A stretch of DNA of 64,000 bases, taken from NCBI GenBank assembly GCA_017651185.1, contig JAGCDJ010000037.1, forward strand, positions 29,859 to 93,858, read 5' to 3'. The notes under the pieces are model-generated. The model ran no database searches and was not told where the DNA came from. It worked only from the letters and a program-made list of their open reading frames with translations. The DNA is from Bacteroidales bacterium (GTDB lineage: Bacteria > Bacteroidota > Bacteroidia > Bacteroidales > ML635J-15). Shown piece after piece: positions 26,730 through 35,574 of the stretch (position 1 is the stretch's first letter; each line of letters begins with the position of its first letter). The position numbers were made by a program, and so were the translations under genes.

Positions 26730-27230
26730 TTAATTTTCGCGAATAGATGTGATGCTGTTGAATATCGCACTTTCGATAAGTTTTTGCATGCGTTCGGGAA
26801 AATCGGCAGTAATCCATATCGTGTTTTCGTTGCCTGTAAATAGCATTAACCTGATGAAATCCATTTCGTTGCCTTTGTTGTCGTGCGACCTGAACCTGCA
26901 CTTGAATATTACGGCATCGCTTTCGTCCTGCATTTTTATGTCTTGCCTGTCGAGCAGTTCCATGCCCTGGGTTGCGATATACTTTCCTGTTATCGCCGAT
27001 GTGATTTTCTTGTAGTTTCTGTTTTTCACTACCATTGTGCGTATAGTTGCGAGTGAACCTTGGTGCGAAATGATGCCAGATATGGAGTCAACATCAAAAT
27101 GTTTGGGTGGCATTATGCTTGTGGATGTGCCTGGTATTGTTATTCGGGCATTGGCGATGCTGTCTTGCGCTGTGGCGGAAACGGCTGCAAGCGCGATTGT
27201 CAGAAATAATATCAGTGCTTTTGTTTTCAT
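26730..27230 (-). CDS. Small exported protein of unknown function
   Basis: 166 aa. Signal peptide MKTKALILFLTIALAAVSATAQ. The mature part begins with PGTSTSIMPPKHFDVDS and alternates beta strands and a closing helix (ERMQKLIESAIFNSIT), an arrangement somewhat like DcrB/PsbP-type periplasmic proteins; that is a weak fold guess. No catalytic motif seen. It has a -7 box at 27301-27308 and a hairpin in its leader. Confidence 0.6.
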   Translation of the reverse strand: MKTKALILFLTIALAAVSATAQDSIANARITIPGTSTSIMPPKHFDVDSISGIISHQGSLATIRTMVVKNRNYKKITSAITGKYIATQGMELLDRQDIKMQDESDAVIFKCRFRSHDNKGNEMDFIRLMLFTGNENTIWITADFPERMQKLIESAIFNSITSIREN

Positions 27231-27246
27231 GTCGTTACAAAAAGAA

Positions 27247-27270
27247 TATGGGTATCAAGCAATACCCATA
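27247..27270 (-). promoter_or_regulatory. Leader hairpin upstream of small exported protein gene
   Basis: Perfect 9-bp stem TATGGGTAT (27247-27255) with ATACCCATA (27262-27270) in the 5' leader. On the minus strand it is followed by TTCTTTTTG, resembling an attenuator, and ends 17 bases before the ATG. Confidence 0.5.
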
Positions 27271-27300
27271 CACAAAACTCTTACTCAAAAACAATCGCTG

Positions 27301-27308
27301 CAAAGATA
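27301..27308 (-). promoter_or_regulatory. -7 promoter box of small exported protein gene
   Basis: TATCTTTG on the minus strand, about 70 bases before the ATG at 27230. The rest of the 298-base divergent gap is A+T-rich with nothing else clear. Confidence 0.6.
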
Positions 27309-27498
27309 GTGCTTTTATTTTAATTAACAATGAAATGTTGAAAAAGTTTTGCTTTGCAATTTTGTTTTTATTGTTTTGTTGATGCTATTATGTTTGTAAT
27401 TAATGAGTTATGTGCAAGATTGCAATTCTTTGCGCTTTTGGGGCATTGTATTATAAAAAAATTAACAATAAATATAGGTGTTAAACCGTGTTATTCTT

Positions 27499-27506
27499 TA
27501 CTTTTG
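27499..27506 (+). promoter_or_regulatory. -7 promoter box of DPP IV gene
   Basis: TACTTTTG, an exact TAnnTTTG, ending 22 bases before the ATG at 27529. It rules out the longer frame from 27478. Confidence 0.62.
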
Positions 27507-27528
27507 CAAAAACGAAAATAATAAAGAG

Positions 27529-29682
27529 ATGATAAGAAGAATTACATTTGCATTTGTTGCATTGCTTTGCGTACTGCCGTTTTATCTTGGCGCACAAACA
27601 AAATCTTTGACCATTGACGATGCCGTTGTCGGTGTATGGCGCAATTTGTATCCCGAAATGATTTACGGATTGCAGATTCGTCCCGACACAAAGACTTGTA
27701 CCAAATGGGAAGGACGTAACTTGGTGGAATTTTCTTTCGACATGAAAAAATCTTCCACTTTGTTTGCTCTCGAAGAATTGGTTGCCGAGTTGAAAAAGAA
27801 CGATATTGCTCCTGCGATGTCGTATCCTGGTTACACTTGGCTTTCGAAGAACGAAATGGAAGTCCGCGTTGGAAATTCTGTTTGCGTGTTCGATGTTGCT
27901 AAGAAAAAAATTAAGTCGGCAGCCAAGTGCGACGAAGATGCCGAAAATGCAACCTATTGCGCTGCAAATTCGAGTTTTGCATATACAGTCGACAATAATC
28001 TGCTGATAAAATCCGGTGACAATATTATAAAGGTAAGCGACGAAAAGGATAGCAATATAGTTTATGGTCAGACCGTTCATCGCAACGAGTTCGGTATCGA
28101 CGGCGGAATTTTCTGGTCGCCAAAGGGCAATTACTTGGCATTTTATCGCAAAGATAACAGCAAGGTGTCCGATTATCCTATTGTCGACGTAAACGAACGC
28201 GTGGCAAAGGTCGTTCCCGAGAAGTACTGCATGGCGGGAATGGACAGCGAAGAGGTGACTGTCGGCGTGTTTGATATGAAAACGCAAAAGATAATATACC
28301 TTGATGTTGACGGCCCCAAAGACCAGTTTCTTACTATGGTGACTTGGAGTCCTGATGAGAAGTCGATTTATGTTGGCGTGCTAAACCGCGAGCAGAACCA
28401 TTTGCAGATGCGTCGCTATAATGCTACAACCGGAAAGTTTGAAAAACTTCTCTTCGAGGAGAAAAACGACCGCTATGTTGAACCGCAGCAACCGCTAACT
28501 TTCTTGCCCAATGACCCTGAAAAGTTCATCTACTGGTCGCGCAAGGATGGATTCTGGCACCTATATTTATATAATACTGATGGAAAGCAGATTTCGCAGA
28601 TTACAAAGGGCGACTTCGAGGTTCAGGAAATATACGGTTTTGCAAACAAGGATCAGGATCTGATTATCAATGCTAACAAGGAAACTCCAATCGACTTTAC
28701 GATATATAAGGTAAATATCGCATCTGGAAAAATGACTTTGATTTCTGGCAACACAGGAAAACATGATGCCATACTTTCGAACGATGGCGAATATCTGGTC
28801 GATTCGTATGAGTCAACAACTGTTCCTCGTGAATACATTCTCTACCAGACATCCACAGGAAAGCAGATTTCAACATTGCTGACTGCTGAGAATCCGCTAG
28901 TCAACTACAAGATGCCGACATTGAAAATAGGAACTATCAAGGCCGACGACGGCAAGACAGACCTTTACTACCGTCTGATTACGCCGCCCGATTTAGATCC
29001 GAATAAGAAATATCCAGCAATCGTTTATGTATATGGAGGTCCTCATGCACAGATGATTACAAATTCGCGTTTTGGCGGTGCTGCTGGCTGGGACATGTAC
29101 ATGGCTCAGAATGGTTATGTGATGTTTACTCTCGACAATCGTGGTTCTGCTAACAGAGGTTTCGAATTTGAAAGCATTATACACAGGCAGTTGGGTACGG
29201 TTGAAACTCGTGACCAGTTAACAGGCGTTGAGTTCCTTAAATCTCTTGGTTATGTCGATATGGACAGAATTGGTGTTCACGGATGGAGTTTTGGTGGATT
29301 TATGACAACCACGCTTATGACCGACTGCGCCGATATTTTCAAGGTAGGTGTTGCAGGTGGACCTGTAATCGACTGGAAATACTATGAGGTTATGTACGGT
29401 GAACGCTACATGGACACTCCGCAGGAGAATCCAGAAGGTTACGCGAAGGCAAGTCTGCTCAACAAGACCGATAAACTTAAAGGTCGCCTGATGATAATTC
29501 ATGGATGTATCGACCCTGTTGTTGTTTGGCAGCATAGTTTGCAGTTCCTCAACAAGTGCATCGAGGATAAGGTGCTGGTCGATTATTTTGTATATCCCAA
29601 CCACGAGCATAATGTGCGCGGACTTGACCGTGTTCATCTTATGAGAACTGTAACTCGCTACTTCGACGACCACTTGAAATAG
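27529..29682 (+). CDS. Dipeptidyl peptidase IV (S9B serine peptidase)
   Basis: 717 aa from the ATG at 27529. Signal peptide MIRRITFAFVALLCVLPFYLGAQ. Residues about 80-440 form the DPP IV N-terminal beta-propeller (FWSPKGNYLAFYR, TWSPDEKSIYVGVLNR). The C-terminal alpha/beta-hydrolase has Ser587 in GWSFGGF, Asp662 in HGCIDPVV and His694 in NHEHNVRG, a complete catalytic triad. DPP IV releases Xaa-Pro (or Xaa-Ala) dipeptides from peptides in the periplasm. This fits an amino-acid-fermenting lifestyle together with the M49-like enzyme and T9SS protease. The next T9SS gene starts 11 bases downstream. Confidence 0.95.
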   Translation: MIRRITFAFVALLCVLPFYLGAQTKSLTIDDAVVGVWRNLYPEMIYGLQIRPDTKTCTKWEGRNLVEFSFDMKKSSTLFALEELVAELKKNDIAPAMSYPGYTWLSKNEMEVRVGNSVCVFDVAKKKIKSAAKCDEDAENATYCAANSSFAYTVDNNLLIKSGDNIIKVSDEKDSNIVYGQTVHRNEFGIDGGIFWSPKGNYLAFYRKDNSKVSDYPIVDVNERVAKVVPEKYCMAGMDSEEVTVGVFDMKTQKIIYLDVDGPKDQFLTMVTWSPDEKSIYVGVLNREQNHLQMRRYNATTGKFEKLLFEEKNDRYVEPQQPLTFLPNDPEKFIYWSRKDGFWHLYLYNTDGKQISQITKGDFEVQEIYGFANKDQDLIINANKETPIDFTIYKVNIASGKMTLISGNTGKHDAILSNDGEYLVDSYESTTVPREYILYQTSTGKQISTLLTAENPLVNYKMPTLKIGTIKADDGKTDLYYRLITPPDLDPNKKYPAIVYVYGGPHAQMITNSRFGGAAGWDMYMAQNGYVMFTLDNRGSANRGFEFESIIHRQLGTVETRDQLTGVEFLKSLGYVDMDRIGVHGWSFGGFMTTTLMTDCADIFKVGVAGGPVIDWKYYEVMYGERYMDTPQENPEGYAKASLLNKTDKLKGRLMIIHGCIDPVVVWQHSLQFLNKCIEDKVLVDYFVYPNHEHNVRGLDRVHLMRTVTRYFDDHLK

Positions 29683-29693
29683 AAGCGCCAGTA

Positions 29694-31694
29694 ATGTTCA
29701 GAAGAGTCGCTCTTATAGTTTCTTTGGTTGCAGCGTCATTCGCTTCTTATTCGCAAGGCGATGTCGTCTGTGGGCGTCCTGTAATCAAGTTCTATAATTT
29801 GCAGGAGGAGGTTTACGCTGGCGAAGAATCTTCGTTTATCGCAAGGATTCTGTCGCATGGATATGTCGATACCTTGTGCGCAGTAGATTATGTTATCTAT
29901 CGTGACGAACAACCAATTACAAATGTTTCTAACTATGGAACTGCAAGTTTCTCTGTAAGGAAAAATGGAAGTTCTTACGAGAATGTAAATATTACGGCTG
30001 GTTCTGGACGTCTAGGTTTCCGTTATTTGATGTTCGATATATATGCGGCAACCCTTGGCATTTTCGATGGGTATTGCCCGGGTGTATACAATCCCGATAA
30101 TCCGAATGGAGGACGAAATCGTCCGTTTACTTTTACCTTTAGGATTGACGACTACGGTTTGTATAGGATTCACCTTACTATATCTCTTTGCAGTAATGCG
30201 GGAAACGATATCTATCAGAGTTTTACAAGTGTAGCCGATGAGGCGGGATGCTGTGATTCCAATACTCACAGCGATAGGTCGTCGGGAACGTGCAGCAATC
30301 CTGTTGCAATATACGAGTGCGATGTTGTTTTCAATGTGGTGTCGACCAAGATTTTGGTGCAACCGCAAGGTGCGCTGGTGTGCAGTGGCGAAAGTGTTCC
30401 GATGTCGGTGTCGGCACAGACAAATCTGGGAAGTGAACTTCAGTACCAGTGGTATAAGGACGGCGAGCCATTGCCTGGTGAAACCGCGCCTGATTTTGTT
30501 GCAACCGACGAGGGCGTGTATTATTGTGCAATAGATGATGGTCGCGAAATCCGTCAAACCGACGATGCTGTTGTCTCTTACCGCAGGGTTGATGTCGATA
30601 CTGTCAGGTATATTTGCAACGGTACGAATAGTTTGGAAATCGTGATGCCTGAATGCGATTCGTATTTGTGGCAGGACGGTACTACTGATGCTGCAATTAC
30701 GGTGGGAGAATATGGAACTTATCGCGTTACTTTGACAAATGCTGGTTGTTTGTTTGAAAAGGAGATTGTTGTATCGGAGTCGCCCGATTATGATTTGATA
30801 GCGGAAAATTCTGTAAGTTTTTGTTACAATGATACTTTGTCGGTGCAACTTGTTGCTGGCAATTTTTATGATATAGTATGGAATGAAAATCCGGAATGCA
30901 ACCAGAATCCGTTAGTAATACGGGAAAGCGGCACATATACTGTAGTGGCTTATGAGGGAGGTTGCCTGTTTGCGGATACTCTGGTGGCTGTGCGTGGCGA
31001 AAATGTAAACCTTGTGGCAGAAGATACGATTAGCCATTGCTACGGAGGTCTTTTAGTGGGACTTTCTGTCGATAATGCAACAAATATAGTATGGTGCGAA
31101 GGTTTGGTTGAAGGAGATTCTATTTATATTGGTTCACAGCTTGCGTATTATGATGTTACAGCCGATGTTGATGGGTGTACATATAATGATAGTTTTGTCG
31201 AAATAGGAGATGGTTATCCTAATACGGGATTGAATAATGCATATTCGTACGAGATACATAATGTTGATACTGTAATTACTATTGTCGCCAATGAGGGGTT
31301 TGACTATTTGTGGAGTAACGGAAGCACCGAAAGTTATTTCGCCATATCCTGCGATACTATTGAATTACCGTATTCGGAAGAGGTATCTTTGGCGTTCACA
31401 TCGGAAATGGGGTGTGAGTATAATGAAAGTTTTATCCTGACAATAACTCTTACAGACAATGTGCCTAGTTTTGAGCGTCAAGCATGGAGTGTTGTGCCTA
31501 ATCCTAGCGATGGCAGGTTTAGAGTCGTTGGCGAAACATTCGATAGGGCAGAGTTGTGTGCCGCTGACGGACGTATGGTTTGTGTCGTCGAGGATGAGAA
31601 TTGTGAATTCGGGAAATTATCTGCTGGACTATATTATATAAAGGTATATTCAGGAGAAAAATATGAAATCTTAAGGATTTCCATTGTGAAATAA
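29694..31694 (+). CDS. T9SS-secreted protein with Ig-like region and a shared unknown domain
   Basis: 666 aa. Signal peptide MFRRVALIVSLVAASFASYSQ. Residues about 30-215 form an unrecognised beta-rich domain ending in a cysteine-bearing segment (HSDRSSGTCSNPVAIYE). The same domain occurs twice in the next gene. The middle contains an Ig-like unit (GALVCSGESVPMSVSAQ, LQYQWYKDGEPLPGE, GVYYCAIDDG) and further Cys-rich strands with GTYRVTLTNAGC and GTYTVVAYEGGC. The C terminus is a type A sorting domain (VVPNPSDGRFRV, SAGLYYIKVYSG). Probably a surface adhesin-like protein. It begins 11 bases after the DPP IV gene and may be its operon partner. Confidence 0.82.
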   Translation: MFRRVALIVSLVAASFASYSQGDVVCGRPVIKFYNLQEEVYAGEESSFIARILSHGYVDTLCAVDYVIYRDEQPITNVSNYGTASFSVRKNGSSYENVNITAGSGRLGFRYLMFDIYAATLGIFDGYCPGVYNPDNPNGGRNRPFTFTFRIDDYGLYRIHLTISLCSNAGNDIYQSFTSVADEAGCCDSNTHSDRSSGTCSNPVAIYECDVVFNVVSTKILVQPQGALVCSGESVPMSVSAQTNLGSELQYQWYKDGEPLPGETAPDFVATDEGVYYCAIDDGREIRQTDDAVVSYRRVDVDTVRYICNGTNSLEIVMPECDSYLWQDGTTDAAITVGEYGTYRVTLTNAGCLFEKEIVVSESPDYDLIAENSVSFCYNDTLSVQLVAGNFYDIVWNENPECNQNPLVIRESGTYTVVAYEGGCLFADTLVAVRGENVNLVAEDTISHCYGGLLVGLSVDNATNIVWCEGLVEGDSIYIGSQLAYYDVTADVDGCTYNDSFVEIGDGYPNTGLNNAYSYEIHNVDTVITIVANEGFDYLWSNGSTESYFAISCDTIELPYSEEVSLAFTSEMGCEYNESFILTITLTDNVPSFERQAWSVVPNPSDGRFRVVGETFDRAELCAADGRMVCVVEDENCEFGKLSAGLYYIKVYSGEKYEILRISIVK

Positions 31695-31970
31695 ACCATG
31701 TAATGTCCTTACTATTAACATAATCGTGCAGAATGGTTAATAATTTTTTTGCATTGATTGAATAAGATTTTTTTTTTTCAATAAAAAGTATTTTCTTTGT
31801 CTGGTTTTTTGTATTAAAGGCAAGTGTAACCTTTTTGCAGAAGATTGTGGTTATAAATTTATGTATAACAGGAATTTAGAACATAATTGTAAATTAAGTA
31901 CGAACGTGCATTTAACCGAGGACGGTGCGCGTTTTCAAGGAATTTATGTCTTCGATTTTTCAGAACAGTT

Positions 31971-34355
31971 ATGAGAAGAAGTTTTATTTTGATTTGCGTG
32001 GCATTGTTAATATCAATGTTTGCCAATGCCCAGTCTCCTACGATTACTTTCAGTAATTTAGCAGACAAGTATGCACCAGGGTTCCCTGCAGATGTATTCG
32101 TGCGTCTGAACTCCAATGGTGGCAATATCGACCAGTTGTGTATGCTTCGCTACGAGGTTAAGAGAAACGGAGTTGCGGTTGAGAATGTTGAAGATTTCGG
32201 TTCCGTGCGCTATGGTGTGCGTCTTGTTGGTGACAGCATTATTTACCGCGATGTTACAAATGGTAGCGGATTCGTATCGATTTCTGTTACATACGACGGT
32301 GTTGACTACAATGTTAATGCTTTCTCCCTTGGCATATTTGACAGCAATCCATGTGTAAACAGAAACCGTCCTGTAGAAATTTGGACAAAGTTCGACAGCA
32401 TTGGTACTTATACAATCGACTTTGAATTGTATGAAGCAACCGTAGAGAATGACGCTTTTGTTTTGGCGACAGGTACTACATTTGTTGACTGCAATTCTGA
32501 AGAGCACAGTGATGCAATAGTTGCTCCTGACCATGCACAGCAGGGTGCATTGCTTGTTTCGGGAACCGAGACTGTAAATGTTGTTCCGTCGTATGCAATA
32601 ACTTTTGTTGGTCTCGACGATGATGATGTTGTTACTGCATTGCCTCCTGCAAGAGTTGATTCAATCATGCAGGGTGATGACTATGTGTTCAGCATCGAAC
32701 CATCTGCTTGTCACGTTATAGCATCTGTGGCATTAGGCGAGGAGACTTTGACCGCTTCCGAAGGTATGTATACAATTGCAAACATCCAGTCGGATACAAC
32801 GATCACTGTAACATTTGAGACTATTAAGTATGCTTTGGAAATAACTGCTGGTGAAAATGGTAGTGTGGCTGAGGCAGAAGTGGAAGTTGATTGCGGAACT
32901 GATTACACGGTTACTTTCATTCCAGAATCGGGTTATAAGTTGAGTTCTGTTTCACTCGATGGCGAAGCTGTTACAGAGGGTATAAGTGGAAATACCTACA
33001 CATTGAGAGGCGTTGTTGCTAATCATACGATTCACGGTGAATTTGTTGAATTAAGAGGTCCGTATGTTGAGTATGTTGGACTTTCGCAGAGCTATGAGGT
33101 TGGTGATACAATCGATTTCTCGATGAAAATGCATTCAAATTGTATGCTTGACAACCTTTGCGCTGTAGGTTACGAACTTAGATATTGGAATACTGATACA
33201 ACTAGCATTGTTCTTTCGGATGCTACAAGATACGGCGTGTTCTCGTATGTTGTTAATGTAACTGATGAAGATTTCGTTTCCAATTCAATTACAAATGGTA
33301 GCGGAATGTTGAACTATGCATTGGAACTTGAAAATGCAACATTTGAGAATGTTGGCGCATTTACACTCGGTCTTTTCGATGAGGTTGCAGGTAGGGATGG
33401 TTCAGTTGACTATACCATGATGTTCACGACTGCTGGTAAATATGAGTTCAAGACCACTTTGTATACTTGTGCAAATGGTGGTGACGCAACTGGTACTAGT
33501 TATACTGCTTCAGCATGTGATGATATGACACACTATGACAGGGTAGCAGAAACATGTTCAAATCCTGTTGCTGTTAACGAATTGGTTGGTGAAATAAACG
33601 TTACTGGTGCAACAATCCATACAATTACAACTACCGTACTTGGCGGTCACGGAACAGTTGATCCAGAAGGAACAGTTGTTGTTGAGGCAGGTGTAAGACG
33701 CGAGATTGTATTTATTCCAGATGAATATTATGCATTGGATACCGTTATGGTAAACGGAATGATGAAGTATCCGGCAATCTCTACTGTAGAATATGTAATT
33801 GATAATGTTTATACTATCGATAGCGTAACAGAAAATTACAATATAACTGTAAAGTATAAAGATGTTAGACCGTATTACAATGTTCATGTAGAGGTAACAA
33901 CTGCAGGTGGTGACGTTACACCAAAGGACACTTCGGTGGTTGTTGGTTCTGACGTTACTCTTACTGTAAGACCTCATGATGGTTTCCATATTTCACAACT
34001 TGACATTGATGGTAACCTTATTGCAAACTATGCATCAACTGAAATTACATTCCGTGATATACATGAAGATCACAATGTTACTATTTCGTTCTTCCCCAAC
34101 TCTGTTGAGGACGAAGTATTCGCAGGTTTGAGCATCTACCCTAATCCGAATAACGGTCAGTTTACCGTAAGTTCAGAGGATTTTGACGGTGATGTTACAT
34201 TCCAGATTTATAACGTAAGCGGTTCGTTGTTGCACGAAGTGTCGTCGAATGGTGAACATACAGTAACTTTCGACAATGCATTGTCGGCAGGAACATACTT
34301 CTTGAGAATAATCTCGGGCGATAAGGTTGCTGCAAGAAAGATTGTCGTAGAATAA
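31971..34355 (+). CDS. T9SS-secreted protein with two unknown domains and InlB-type repeats
   Basis: 794 aa. Signal peptide MRRSFILICVALLISMFANAQ. Two copies of the same unrecognised domain as the previous gene (residues about 22-200 and 362-545; the second ends HYDRVAETCSNPVAVNE). Between and after them lie several Listeria-Bacteroides/InlB-type beta repeats (ITAGENGSVAEAEVEVDCG, FIPESGYKLSSVSLDG, GHGTVDPEG). The C terminus is a type A sorting domain (SIYPNPNNGQFTV, SAGTYFLRIISG). Likely a surface protein in adhesion or matrix formation. The 276-base gap upstream is T-rich with no confident -7 box. Confidence 0.82.
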   Translation: MRRSFILICVALLISMFANAQSPTITFSNLADKYAPGFPADVFVRLNSNGGNIDQLCMLRYEVKRNGVAVENVEDFGSVRYGVRLVGDSIIYRDVTNGSGFVSISVTYDGVDYNVNAFSLGIFDSNPCVNRNRPVEIWTKFDSIGTYTIDFELYEATVENDAFVLATGTTFVDCNSEEHSDAIVAPDHAQQGALLVSGTETVNVVPSYAITFVGLDDDDVVTALPPARVDSIMQGDDYVFSIEPSACHVIASVALGEETLTASEGMYTIANIQSDTTITVTFETIKYALEITAGENGSVAEAEVEVDCGTDYTVTFIPESGYKLSSVSLDGEAVTEGISGNTYTLRGVVANHTIHGEFVELRGPYVEYVGLSQSYEVGDTIDFSMKMHSNCMLDNLCAVGYELRYWNTDTTSIVLSDATRYGVFSYVVNVTDEDFVSNSITNGSGMLNYALELENATFENVGAFTLGLFDEVAGRDGSVDYTMMFTTAGKYEFKTTLYTCANGGDATGTSYTASACDDMTHYDRVAETCSNPVAVNELVGEINVTGATIHTITTTVLGGHGTVDPEGTVVVEAGVRREIVFIPDEYYALDTVMVNGMMKYPAISTVEYVIDNVYTIDSVTENYNITVKYKDVRPYYNVHVEVTTAGGDVTPKDTSVVVGSDVTLTVRPHDGFHISQLDIDGNLIANYASTEITFRDIHEDHNVTISFFPNSVEDEVFAGLSIYPNPNNGQFTVSSEDFDGDVTFQIYNVSGSLLHEVSSNGEHTVTFDNALSAGTYFLRIISGDKVAARKIVVE

Positions 34356-34379
34356 AAACACGAATTTTCATAACTTCGG

Positions 34380-34412
34380 GAAAGGAATCCATTCGGGTTC
34401 CTTTCTTTTTTT
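34380..34412 (+). terminator. Terminator after InlB-repeat T9SS gene
   Basis: An 11-bp stem GAAAGGAATCC (34380-34390) with GGGTTCCTTTC (34395-34405), one G-T pair, then seven T. Confidence 0.85.
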
Positions 34413-34472
34413 GGTTGATAAGTCATGTTGAAAAAAAAATATATTTTAGTTGTCTAACAGAAATTTCATTTG

Positions 34473-34480
34473 TAACTTTG
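34473..34480 (+). promoter_or_regulatory. Promoter of small lipoprotein gene
   Basis: TAACTTTG, an exact TAnnTTTG, with a TTG at 34450-34452 placed 20 bases upstream, where the -33 element is expected. The ATG is at 34502. Confidence 0.6.
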
Positions 34481-34501
34481 TATCGTTAAATATTTAATGT
34501 T

Positions 34502-34636
34502 ATGAAAAAGTTCTTGGTTATATTATTGACAGCATTGTTTGCAATGACTTTGTTGTTTTCTTGCAAGTCAGTCGAGAATTGTCCGGCATATAGCGATGCT
34601 TCTCAGGTGGAAGTCGTAGAGGAAGATGTCGCTTAG
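34502..34636 (+). CDS. Small lipoprotein (44 aa)
   Basis: 44 codons. The N terminus MKKFLVILLTALFAMTLLFSC is a lipoprotein signal with the acylated Cys at residue 21. The mature peptide is only 24 residues, acidic at the end (VEVVEEDVA), and contains CPAY shortly after the lipid-bearing cysteine. It has its own good promoter, so it is likely real although very short. It sits between a terminator and the outer-membrane protein gene. Function unknown. Confidence 0.7.
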   Translation: MKKFLVILLTALFAMTLLFSCKSVENCPAYSDASQVEVVEEDVA

Positions 34637-34659
34637 TTTGATATCTGGATTCAATTTTT

Positions 34660-34667
34660 TATTTTTG
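34660..34667 (+). promoter_or_regulatory. -7 promoter box of outer-membrane protein gene
   Basis: TATTTTTG ends only 7 bases before the ATG at 34675, so the mRNA would have almost no leader. Confidence 0.5.
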
Positions 34668-34674
34668 CGGTATT

Positions 34675-35499
34675 ATGACTTTGGTTAGAAGAATCATAGT
34701 GCTGCTTTTTTTTGTCGTGTGCATAGATGCTTTGGTGCACGCACAAGGTGAGTTCGCCGAGGACAGGGAACTGTCGCGGTATAATGTGAATCAATTTGGC
34801 GCCAAGGTAAATACAAACGGGTTCGGTGTTGTATACACTTTTGCGCAACGTGTGAATTATAAGTTGCGCCGTAACTACGAGGTGGAGTACGATTATGTGA
34901 GAAGTTTGAAGGAAGCGAAGATGATTAATACGTATTTTGCTTCTTACAGCAGTAATATCAAGAGGTTTGTTTTTGGCAAGGATAATTCTGTCCATAACAT
35001 TAGGGCGGGCTATGGTTACAATTGGATGCTTTTTGACAAACGTGACAAGAACAGCGTGTCGATACACTTGCAGGCAAACGTTGGTTTCTCGTTCGCATTT
35101 GAGAAACCTATGTATTACGAGATGGTTGACAGCGTGACTGTATATAACAATATGGCAAACTACCATTATAGTCAGCATAGGTTCGAGGACTATTACTCGG
35201 GTAGTGTGTTCGATATAATAACAAAGGCGCCGTACTCGGCAGGAATTAAGGAAATAAAGGTTCGCCCAGGTAACTACATAAAATTGGACTTTTCGTTCGA
35301 CTTTGCCCAAAATGCGATGACGGTAAGTGCAATTGAGGTGGGCGGTATTGTCGATTTCTATTATTGGCCTGTCACCATAATGTATAACCAACCACATAAC
35401 TTTATGTGGTCCTTGTATATAGCATATCAGTTCGGACGTAAATATAATCCGAATTTGAACCGCGAATACAGGCGCGACCAGCGCAAACTTCAGAAGTAA
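34675..35499 (+). CDS. Predicted outer-membrane beta-barrel protein
   Basis: 274 aa. Signal peptide ending ALVHAQ. The mature protein alternates amphipathic strands rich in aromatic residues (FGVVYTFAQRVNYKLRRNYEVEY without repeats, VSIHLQANVGFSFAFEK, YIKLDFSFDFAQNAM). It ends in a basic tail after FMWSLYIAYQFGRKYNPN. There is no family assignment beyond a probable small outer-membrane barrel. No catalytic residues are apparent. It starts 38 bases after the small lipoprotein gene, and the two might form a pair. Confidence 0.6.
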   Translation: MTLVRRIIVLLFFVVCIDALVHAQGEFAEDRELSRYNVNQFGAKVNTNGFGVVYTFAQRVNYKLRRNYEVEYDYVRSLKEAKMINTYFASYSSNIKRFVFGKDNSVHNIRAGYGYNWMLFDKRDKNSVSIHLQANVGFSFAFEKPMYYEMVDSVTVYNNMANYHYSQHRFEDYYSGSVFDIITKAPYSAGIKEIKVRPGNYIKLDFSFDFAQNAMTVSAIEVGGIVDFYYWPVTIMYNQPHNFMWSLYIAYQFGRKYNPNLNREYRRDQRKLQK

Positions 35500-35550
35500 T
35501 TTTGTTGATAAGTTTATTTGACGATTGGGCAGTATAATGCTTTTCGTTAC

Positions 35551-35558
35551 TATTTTTG
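35551..35558 (+). promoter_or_regulatory. -7 promoter box of uvrD
   Basis: TATTTTTG, an exact TAnnTTTG, 16 bases before the ATG at 35575. It rules out the frame open from 35518. Confidence 0.6.
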
Positions 35559-35574
35559 CCATCGAAAGAAATTG

